Below are positions 57,726 through 64,000 of a DNA stretch of 64,000 nt, piece after piece; position 1 is the first letter of the stretch, and the number at the start of each line of letters is the position of its first letter. The notes under the pieces are model-generated. The model ran no database searches. It saw only the letters and a list, made by a program, of their open reading frames with translations, and had not been told where the DNA came from. Origin of the DNA: HGM12587 sp964602445 (GTDB lineage Bacteria > Bacillota > Clostridia > Lachnospirales > Lachnospiraceae); assembly GCA_964602445.1 (NCBI GenBank), contig CAZRQV010000002.1:124001-188000 (forward strand). Direction: 5' to 3'. Position numbers and translations under genes: made by a program.

Positions 57726-58721
57726 ATGATGAAAAAGTTAATAAAGAGAGTGTTGCCGCTGATGTTTGTAATGCTCTTTTTCTGCAGTGCTTCATTCGCT
57801 GCAGAGGCTGCGGAAATCGAAGATTCCGCGCAGCAAACAGAAGAAACAGCAGCGGAGAGTTCACCGCTGGGATTTGAGATCGCAAATTTTTTCTATGAGA
57901 TTGTAGAGGAAGCAACGCAGGAAGATATGCCGGTTGGATTTACGATTGCAGACTGGGAATATCATGGCGTAGCTGTTAAGGCAGGGTTTACAGAGAATTC
58001 TGACATGGTCTGTGTCATGGGAAAAGATTTGGAGAACGGAAATCAGTATCGTTTTATTTATGATCCAAATCATGAACTGTTTGTTCCGTATTTTGGAACA
58101 GAGATTAAAAACGGATATGTTTATACGATTCCGGTCTATGAAGGTGCAGAAGTGCCATATGGATTTGTAGATGCTTATTTTGTGTTCCAGACAGTGCCGA
58201 TGTTCTGTTATATGCGTGAAGATGCGGAACTGACCCAGGAAGAAATTGCAGTAGGATCCCTTTCGGAAGATAACTATCTGGTATTGTTGATGATGAATGA
58301 AGAAGGGGAAGAAGTTCACTATACGTATGATCTGATCGATCGAACCTATCAGAGATCACTTCTTCAGAAAGTAGATGCAGAGAAGGTTACAGAATTGAAC
58401 GAAACCATCGATAAGCTTTCAGAAGATATCGGAACCTTAAATGCGATCAATGCAGAGCGTATGAACCAGCGTCTGATGATCATTGGTGGTTTAATAGCAG
58501 CAGTCATTGTGATGGCTGGTGTGATTGTAAATCTTCTGTTGAAGATCGGAAAATTAAAAAATTTATCAGAAGATTGGGAAGAAGAAGCAGAAGAAGAGGA
58601 AAATGCAGAAAATGCGAATACCACAGAGCCTGTGAAAGCAGAAGGATCTTCTGAAGCGGAAACAGAAGAAGACGATGATGACGATATGGAAATCATTGAC
58701 CTGGATCTGGAAGATGAATAA
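57726..58721 (+). CDS. Unknown secreted-face, single-pass membrane protein with acidic tail
   Basis: A 331-residue protein with a signal peptide (about 1-27), an outer domain, a short heptad-like stretch (TELNETIDKLSEDIGTLNAI), one membrane helix (about 257-281), and a cytoplasmic tail that is almost all acidic (EEEAEEEEN, EEDDDDDMEIIDLDLEDE). The outer domain repeats a small motif: SPLGFEIANFFYE, MPVGFTIADWEY and VPYGFVDAYFVF. No family recognised. The same-direction position after purD suggests read-through, and a strong terminator follows. A sensing or anchoring role is possible. Confidence 0.75.
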   Translation: MMKKLIKRVLPLMFVMLFFCSASFAAEAAEIEDSAQQTEETAAESSPLGFEIANFFYEIVEEATQEDMPVGFTIADWEYHGVAVKAGFTENSDMVCVMGKDLENGNQYRFIYDPNHELFVPYFGTEIKNGYVYTIPVYEGAEVPYGFVDAYFVFQTVPMFCYMREDAELTQEEIAVGSLSEDNYLVLLMMNEEGEEVHYTYDLIDRTYQRSLLQKVDAEKVTELNETIDKLSEDIGTLNAINAERMNQRLMIIGGLIAAVIVMAGVIVNLLLKIGKLKNLSEDWEEEAEEEENAENANTTEPVKAEGSSEAETEEDDDDDMEIIDLDLEDE

Positions 58722-58742
58722 AAACATTCAGAAACACGTAAG

Positions 58743-58770
58743 AGCTGCGGCAGAAATGCCGCAGCTTTTT
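58743..58770 (+). terminator. Rho-independent terminator
   Basis: AGCTGCGGC (58743-58751), loop AGAAAT, GCCGCAGCT (58758-58766), then TTTT. A GC-rich perfect 9-bp stem ending the purMND plus membrane-protein unit. Confidence 0.9.
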
Positions 58771-58824
58771 GCGAGGAAGGAGAAGCAGAATCTGACCATT
58801 GTGTATCCTTTGCAAAAGCGGGTT

Positions 58825-58853
58825 TTGACACGGGGGAAGAAAGAGGTTATCTT
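58825..58853 (+). promoter_or_regulatory. clpC promoter
   Basis: TTGACA (58825-58830), 17 bases, TATCTT (58848-58853). A second candidate just downstream is TTGCAA with TAACAT, also 17 apart. I do not see the tandem GGTCAAA heptads of a CtsR box in the region 58771-58903. Confidence 0.65.
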
Positions 58854-58903
58854 GCAAAAACAGTGTGGAAATGATAACATAAAAAGTCAGGAGGCATGAA
58901 TGT

Positions 58904-61345
58904 ATGAAAAACCAATATACGGAAAAAGCAAAACAGGCCTTAAAATATGCAGAAAAAATCTCGAAAGAGCTGGGGCATTCCTATACAGGAACAGAGCATA
59001 TCCTGCTGGGACTGCTGAAGCAGAAAGATTCTCTGGCAGGAAGTGTGCTGACAGGGTTTTCTGTAGATGAAGATAAGGTTTTAGATTATATAGATCAGTT
59101 GATCGCGCCGGTAGAACTGGCAGTGTTCGCACCTGTGGAAGGATATACTCCGCGGGCAAAGAGTATTCTTGCAGAGGCTCGTATGGAAGCCGATCGTTTT
59201 CATGAAGAAAAGGTAGGAACAGAACATCTTTTGATTGCAATCTTAAAAGATTTCGAATGCATTGCATCAAAATTATTGAAGACATTAAATGTCAATGCCA
59301 AAGAAGTTTATCTGGAAATTCTAAATTCCATGGGAGAACAGGGCAGAGCTTATAAAGAGGAACAGGTCAGAGAGAGTCAATTAAAAGAAAAAGGCTCCTG
59401 TCTGGAACGTTACAGCCGTGATCTTACGGCACTGGCAGAAAAACACCAGTTAGATCCTGTGATCGGAAGAACCGAAGAAATTAGTCACTTGATCCGGATC
59501 CTCAGCCGCAGAACCAAAAATAATCCGTGTCTGGTAGGCGAACCGGGGGTCGGAAAAAGTGCGATTGTAGAAGGTCTTGCACAGGAAATCATCGCAGGAA
59601 ATGTGCCTGACAGTATGAAAAATAAACAGCTGATCATGCTGGATCTGACTTCCATGGTGGCCGGAACCAAATATCGTGGTGAATTTGAAGAACGTATTAA
59701 AAATGTCATTGATGAAGTGCGTGCCAATGGAAATTTATTGCTTTTTATCGATGAAATCCATACGATGATCGGTGCCGGCGGTGCAGAAGGGGCAATGGAT
59801 GCGTCAAATATTTTGAAGCCATATCTTTCCAGAGGAGAGATTCAGCTCATCGGTGCAACCACACTGGGAGAATACAGAAAATATATCGAAAAAGATCCGG
59901 CATTGGAACGAAGATTTCAGCCGGTTACAGTAGAAGAGCCAACCAAAGAAATGGCCATGGAAATTCTGAAAGGACTGCGTCCGGCGTATGAAGCACATCA
60001 TCAGGTACAGATTACAGATGAAGCACTGGAAGCAGCCGTCAAATTGTCAGAACGGTATATTCATGATCGTTTTCTGCCGGATAAAGCCATTGACGTAATG
60101 GATGAAGCAGCATCCAAAGTCCGTCTAGGCAGCAGTAAGAGCAAAATCCTCTGCTATGCGGCAGAAGAACGGATTCGGGAATTACAGCAGTTACGGGAAG
60201 AAAAGATTCTTTCAGAGGATTACGAAGAAGCGAAGAAACTGCGGGAAGAGATCCATACGCTGGAAGAACAGATGAAAAAAGAGAAAAAGGCGGAACAGCG
60301 CAGCAAAAAAAATCTGCAGGTACGGGAATGTGATGTGGAAGCGGTGATTTCTGTCTGGACAAAGATTCCGGTAGAGAAGCTGGCAGCAAAAGAATCCGAA
60401 CGGCTGAAAAACCTGGAAATGATCCTGCACAAAAGAGTGGTAGGACAGGATGAAGCAGTGACCGCTGTTTCCAAAGCTGTAAAACGCGGAAGAGTAGGAT
60501 TAAAAGATCCGAAACGTCCGATCGGTTCGTTCCTGTTTTTAGGTCCGACGGGAGTTGGAAAAACAGAGCTTTCCAAAGCGCTGGCAGAGGTTTTATTTGG
60601 AAGTGAAGATGCGATGATCCGTGTGGATATGTCCGAATATATGGAAAAACACAGTGTATCGAAGCTGATCGGTTCGCCGCCGGGATATGTAGGACATGAA
60701 GATGGCGGACAGTTAAGTGAGAAAGTTCGAAGAAATCCGTATTCGGTCATTCTTTTTGACGAAATCGAAAAGGCACACCCGGATGTGTTTAATATTCTTC
60801 TGCAGGTATTGGATGACGGCCGGATCACAGATTCACAGGGAAGAGTGGTAGACTTTAAAAATACAGTGATCATTATGACTTCCAATGCAGGGGCAGGAGC
60901 CATCATTTCTCCGAAAAAATTGGGATTCGGTGCTAAAGAAGATGCAAAAGCGGATTATGAACGTATGAAATCCGGAGTGATGGAAGAAGTAAAGCGAATC
61001 TTCAAGCCGGAATTTTTGAACCGAATTGATGATATGATCGTATTCCATACGTTAAAAGAAGAACATTTAAGCAAGATTGCAGGTCTGCTGCAGAAGGAAT
61101 TGGCAGTACGCTGCAGGGAACAGCTGGAAATTGAACTGATTTTCAGAAGTACGGTAAAGAAACTGATCGTAGAAGAAGGAAAAGATGAAAAATACGGTGC
61201 AAGACCATTAAAGCGTGCTGTACAGACGAAGATAGAAGATGCATTGACCGATGAAATCCTGAACGGCCATGTGAAATCCGGAGATACGGTTGCAGTAGGT
61301 GTTGCAGGAAAAAAATGTGTCTTTCATGTAAAGGACAGCCAATAA
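58904..61345 (+). CDS. clpC: ClpC-type AAA+ unfoldase
   Basis: An 813-residue Hsp100 protein that unfolds proteins for ClpP. N-terminal repeat domain (1-145; GTEHILLGLLKQKDSLAG, VGTEHLLIAILKD), AAA1 with GEPGVGKSA (about 212), a middle coiled-coil/UVR region (about 410-470; EDYEEAKKLREEI), AAA2 with GPTGVGKTE (about 547), and a C-terminal D2-small domain. The UVR-like middle region marks it as ClpC, not ClpB. The usual ctsR-mcsA-mcsB genes are not upstream, but radA follows as in many Firmicutes. Confidence 0.95.
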   Translation: MKNQYTEKAKQALKYAEKISKELGHSYTGTEHILLGLLKQKDSLAGSVLTGFSVDEDKVLDYIDQLIAPVELAVFAPVEGYTPRAKSILAEARMEADRFHEEKVGTEHLLIAILKDFECIASKLLKTLNVNAKEVYLEILNSMGEQGRAYKEEQVRESQLKEKGSCLERYSRDLTALAEKHQLDPVIGRTEEISHLIRILSRRTKNNPCLVGEPGVGKSAIVEGLAQEIIAGNVPDSMKNKQLIMLDLTSMVAGTKYRGEFEERIKNVIDEVRANGNLLLFIDEIHTMIGAGGAEGAMDASNILKPYLSRGEIQLIGATTLGEYRKYIEKDPALERRFQPVTVEEPTKEMAMEILKGLRPAYEAHHQVQITDEALEAAVKLSERYIHDRFLPDKAIDVMDEAASKVRLGSSKSKILCYAAEERIRELQQLREEKILSEDYEEAKKLREEIHTLEEQMKKEKKAEQRSKKNLQVRECDVEAVISVWTKIPVEKLAAKESERLKNLEMILHKRVVGQDEAVTAVSKAVKRGRVGLKDPKRPIGSFLFLGPTGVGKTELSKALAEVLFGSEDAMIRVDMSEYMEKHSVSKLIGSPPGYVGHEDGGQLSEKVRRNPYSVILFDEIEKAHPDVFNILLQVLDDGRITDSQGRVVDFKNTVIIMTSNAGAGAIISPKKLGFGAKEDAKADYERMKSGVMEEVKRIFKPEFLNRIDDMIVFHTLKEEHLSKIAGLLQKELAVRCREQLEIELIFRSTVKKLIVEEGKDEKYGARPLKRAVQTKIEDALTDEILNGHVKSGDTVAVGVAGKKCVFHVKDSQ

Positions 61346-61356
61346 AGGAGTAATTT

Positions 61357-62715
61357 ATGGCAAAGGCAAAAACAAGTGTATTTTTTTGTCAGGAATGTGG
61401 ATATGAATCTGCCAAATGGATGGGACAGTGTCCGGGCTGCCGGGCGTGGAATACGTTTGTAGAAGAAAATGTGGTCAAAGGTTCTTCGAAAACGGTTTCC
61501 CGTTCCGTCACAGCGGTAAAGCCTGTCACATTAGATGAAATTGAAACTTCAGAAACAGAGCGGATTAGTTCCGGAATTCAGGAATTTGACCGGGTGCTGG
61601 GAGGCGGAATCGTTCCCGGTTCTCTGGTGCTGGTAGGTGGGGATCCGGGAATCGGAAAATCTACGATTCTGCTGCAGGTATGCAGAAATCTGGCGGCAGC
61701 TAAAGTATCGACCCTTTATGTATCCGGAGAAGAATCTTTAAAACAGATTAAAATGCGTGCTGCACGAATCGGAACTTTTACTTCAGATGTGAAGTTTATG
61801 TGTGAGACCAGTCTTTCCCAGATTGAAGCAATGATCTTAAAAGAAAAACCAAGAGTGGCAGTCATTGACTCAATTCAGACGATGTGCAATGAAGAAATCT
61901 CTTCTGCACCGGGCAGTGTATCACAGGTACGCGAATCCACATCGGTACTGATGCAGCTGGCAAAAAAACATGGAACGATGATCTTTATCGTAGGTCATGT
62001 TACCAAAGAGGGAACGGTAGCAGGTCCGAGAGTCTTAGAACATATGGTAGATACGGTTCTTTATTTTGAAGGAGACCGTCATGCAGCATATCGGATTCTT
62101 CGAGGTGTAAAAAACCGATTTGGTTCGACCAATGAGATCGGTGTGTTTGAAATGCGGGAAGACGGGCTGGCGCAGGTTTCCAATCCATCAGAATATATGC
62201 TCAGCGGAAAGCCGGAAAATGCGTCCGGTTCCGTCGTAGCCTGTTCCATGGAAGGAACCAGACCAATCCTCATCGAAGTACAGTCTCTGGTGTGCCGCAC
62301 CAGTTTCGGGATTCCGAGAAGGACTGCGGCAGGAACCGATTTTAACCGTGTAAATCTCCTTCTTGCAGTGCTGGAAAAGCGTCTGAATATGCCGTTATCT
62401 TCCTGTGATGCCTATATCAATATTGCAGGCGGAATCCGTATGAATGAGCCGGCCATCGATCTTGCCATCGTTTTGGCCATAATTTCCAGTTATAAAGACC
62501 GTCCCATCGATGAAAAGACCATTGTGTTTGGTGAGGTTGGACTGAGCGGGGAAGTACGTGCAGTCAGCATGGCAAGACAGCGTGTGATGGAAGCGAAAAA
62601 GCTTGGGTTTCAGCGGGTGATCCTGCCAAAGGTATGTGCAGAGTCTATGGAGCCGGTAAAAGGAATTGAAATTTTGAAAGCAGCGACCGTGATGGACGCT
62701 GTCCGATATATTTAA
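61357..62715 (+). CDS. radA: DNA repair protein RadA/Sms
   Basis: A 452-residue recombination helicase-like ATPase. Zinc finger CQECGYESAKWMGQCPGC (about 10-27), Walker A GDPGIGKST (about 95), KNRFG motif (about 252), and a C-terminal LonP-like domain (INIAGGIRMNEPAIDLAIVLAI). It promotes branch migration in recombination. AAAGGAG before the ATG, 11 bases after clpC, same operon. disA, often next, is absent. Confidence 0.96.
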   Translation: MAKAKTSVFFCQECGYESAKWMGQCPGCRAWNTFVEENVVKGSSKTVSRSVTAVKPVTLDEIETSETERISSGIQEFDRVLGGGIVPGSLVLVGGDPGIGKSTILLQVCRNLAAAKVSTLYVSGEESLKQIKMRAARIGTFTSDVKFMCETSLSQIEAMILKEKPRVAVIDSIQTMCNEEISSAPGSVSQVRESTSVLMQLAKKHGTMIFIVGHVTKEGTVAGPRVLEHMVDTVLYFEGDRHAAYRILRGVKNRFGSTNEIGVFEMREDGLAQVSNPSEYMLSGKPENASGSVVACSMEGTRPILIEVQSLVCRTSFGIPRRTAAGTDFNRVNLLLAVLEKRLNMPLSSCDAYINIAGGIRMNEPAIDLAIVLAIISSYKDRPIDEKTIVFGEVGLSGEVRAVSMARQRVMEAKKLGFQRVILPKVCAESMEPVKGIEILKAATVMDAVRYI

Positions 62716-62717
62716 TA

Positions 62718-62748
62718 TGAATTCTTTCATATCAATTCAGATTTTTTT
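62718..62748 (+). terminator. Weak terminator after radA
   Basis: TGAATT (62718-62723) pairs with AATTCA (62734-62739), followed by GA and seven T (62742-62748). The stem is short and AT-rich, so termination may be partial. Confidence 0.45.
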
Positions 62749-62760
62749 AATAGGAAAAAC

Positions 62761-62789
62761 ACAGAATCGTCACAAAACACTGCTACACT
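62761..62789 (+). promoter_or_regulatory. Extended -10 promoter for the HtrA gene
   Basis: TGCTACACT (62781-62789) is an extended -10 element; the -35 region 17 bases upstream (ACAGAA, 62761-62766) is poor. It is 44 bases before the HtrA start. Rest of the gap 62749-62833 holds only the AAAGGAG ribosome site. Confidence 0.4.
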
Positions 62790-62833
62790 AGGCTACAGAA
62801 ATAAAGAAAAGATAACGAAAGGAGATGTTTTCC

Positions 62834-64000
62834 ATGAGCGAATATAGATTTACAGGTCCATTTTATAACGACAATGAGGAAAACAGTTATCAAAATCAAC
62901 AGCATGCAGGTACTGAAACTGCAGCCCGGGAAGAAGGAGCACAGACAAACGAAGGATTTTATTCAGAACCAAATCCGGGAGCTGCATTCTACGGAAGCGC
63001 TGCAGAAGCAGGCGTTTCTGAAGAGCCGAAAAAGCAGAAAAAACGACTGACAGGTTTTAAGAAAACATTATTAAAGACCGCATGCATTGCACTGGTTGCC
63101 GGTGTGGTAGGCGGAGGATCCTTCCTTGGAATCCAGTACTATGGAAAAAATGTTCTCGGGGTAGGAAAAACAACAACGACTGTTGCAGAACTCCAGAAAT
63201 CAAAAACCACACAGGCGATCAATACTTCTGTCAAAGACAGCATTGATGTATCCAATATTGTAGATGCATGTATGCCGTCTGTTGTATCCATTACCAACAA
63301 AGGAGTTCAGGAAGTACAGAGCTGGTTCGGAACTTATCTTCAGGAAACCAGCGGAAGCGGTTCCGGAATCATCATCGGTGAAAATGATACCGAGCTGCTG
63401 ATGGTAACCAACTATCATGTAGTTTCAGATTCCACAGAACTGAGCGTATATTTCAGCTTTGAAGAAGATTCCGATGCTCAGAATGTAGTTAGTGCAAAAG
63501 TAAAAGGATATGATTCCTCCAAAGATCTGGCTGTGATCGCAGTAAAATTAGATGATATTCCGGATGAAGTAAAATCCCAGATCGTAATCGCAACCATCGG
63601 GGATTCTTCTGAATTAAAAGTGGGAGAACAGGTAGTTGCCATCGGTAATGCTCTTGGCTATGGACAGTCCGTTACGACAGGAATCGTCAGTGCTCTCGGA
63701 AGAGAAGTAACAGTTCAGGGCAGCAATGGGGAAAACGTAACCAATAAACTGATCCAGACAGATGCAGCCATCAATCCTGGAAACAGCGGCGGTGCGCTGA
63801 TCAATATGAGAGGTGAAGTGATCGGTATCAACTCTGTAAAATTCTCTTCGGAAGAAGTAGAAGGTATGGGATATGCCATTCCAATCTCAGATGTAGAATC
63901 AATCATCGGTGATCTGATGAACAAAGAGACCAGAGAAAAAGTAGCAGACGGAAAATCCGGTTATCTCGGTGTCAACTGTATCAGTGTAGATTCTGAGGTT
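62834..64000 (+). CDS. htrA: Membrane-anchored HtrA-type serine protease (cut by window end)
   Basis: 389 residues are visible; the frame stays open to base 64000, so the 3' end is missing. Cytoplasmic Gln/Glu/Pro-rich lead (1-70), basic stretch, one helix (about 84-103), then a trypsin-like domain: TNYHVV (His 195), DLAVIAV (Asp 231), NPGNSGGAL (Ser 318), the full triad. Visible end GYLGVNCISVD begins the PDZ domain. S1C proteases degrade misfolded exported proteins. AAAGGAG precedes ATG 62834. Located after a heat-shock-type ATPase operon. Confidence 0.93.
   Translation, partial: MSEYRFTGPFYNDNEENSYQNQQHAGTETAAREEGAQTNEGFYSEPNPGAAFYGSAAEAGVSEEPKKQKKRLTGFKKTLLKTACIALVAGVVGGGSFLGIQYYGKNVLGVGKTTTTVAELQKSKTTQAINTSVKDSIDVSNIVDACMPSVVSITNKGVQEVQSWFGTYLQETSGSGSGIIIGENDTELLMVTNYHVVSDSTELSVYFSFEEDSDAQNVVSAKVKGYDSSKDLAVIAVKLDDIPDEVKSQIVIATIGDSSELKVGEQVVAIGNALGYGQSVTTGIVSALGREVTVQGSNGENVTNKLIQTDAAINPGNSGGALINMRGEVIGINSVKFSSEEVEGMGYAIPISDVESIIGDLMNKETREKVADGKSGYLGVNCISVDSEV

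Noticed and set aside
1..64000. CRISPR arrays, tRNA/rRNA genes, transposases or integrases
   Set aside because: None seen on reading either strand; the long direct similarity at 27341-29652 is a gene duplication, not a mobile element.

Overview
The window looks like a chromosomal segment of a low-to-moderate GC, Gram-positive anaerobe of the Clostridia, most likely family Lachnospiraceae (Blautia/Dorea/Ruminococcus-like). This is inferred from AGGAGG-type ribosome sites, rho-independent terminators, LytR-CpsA-Psr and TagGH-type wall polymer genes, CWB2 repeats, class 1B PyrDK, type 2 PyrF, and CotH, VTC-like and DUF4956 proteins. No RNA genes, insertion sequences, phage genes or CRISPR arrays were found.

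About 1-47 kb is one large surface-polysaccharide region made of several transcription units. (1) 1-13.6 kb, plus strand: glycosyltransferases, a Wzx-type flippase, a three-gene UDP-N-acetyl-L-fucosamine pathway (CapE, CapG and CapF types), a GT-C membrane glycosyltransferase and two CotH proteins, closed by a strong two-way terminator. (2) A lone minus-strand glycosyltransferase (13.8-14.5 kb) faces a divergent promoter. (3) 14.6-22.5 kb: a teichoic-acid-like unit with CDP-alditol synthesis (TarI-like plus SDR), two TagF/TagB-like polymerases, a glycosyltransferase and the TagG/TagH exporter. (4) 22.6-32.1 kb: a GT2-TagF fusion, a secreted GH25 lysozyme with three CWB2 repeats, three further glycosyltransferases and an initiating phosphoglycosyl transferase. 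(5) 32.2-37.8 kb: mostly minus-strand accessory genes, namely a PIG-L deacetylase/GNAT fusion, a divergent CelD-like acyltransferase, a UDP-glucose dehydrogenase carrying its own XRE-type HTH, and a lipoprotein phosphoesterase. (6) 37.9-47.9 kb: a CotH/VTC-like/DUF4956 cassette, rhamnosyltransferase-like enzymes, a second initiating phosphoglycosyl transferase, an LCP ligase and a TPR lipoprotein. Two initiating enzymes plus both flippase-type and ABC-type export suggest two or more wall-linked polymers.

About 47.9-64 kb is housekeeping: pyrF-pyrK-pyrD-orf-pyrE, a group of small membrane proteins (50-aa peptide, VanZ, DUF6142-like), an M29-type aminopeptidase with a long N-terminal extension, purM-purN-purD, an unknown single-pass membrane protein, clpC-radA, and a membrane-anchored HtrA protease cut by the window end.

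The most unusual items are the HTH-dehydrogenase fusion, whose promoter is overlapped by two perfect dyads (a possible self-regulating enzyme), the deacetylase-acetyltransferase fusion, and the CotH/VTC/DUF4956 cassette inside a wall-polymer locus. All functional calls come from reading motifs by eye; no database search was run.
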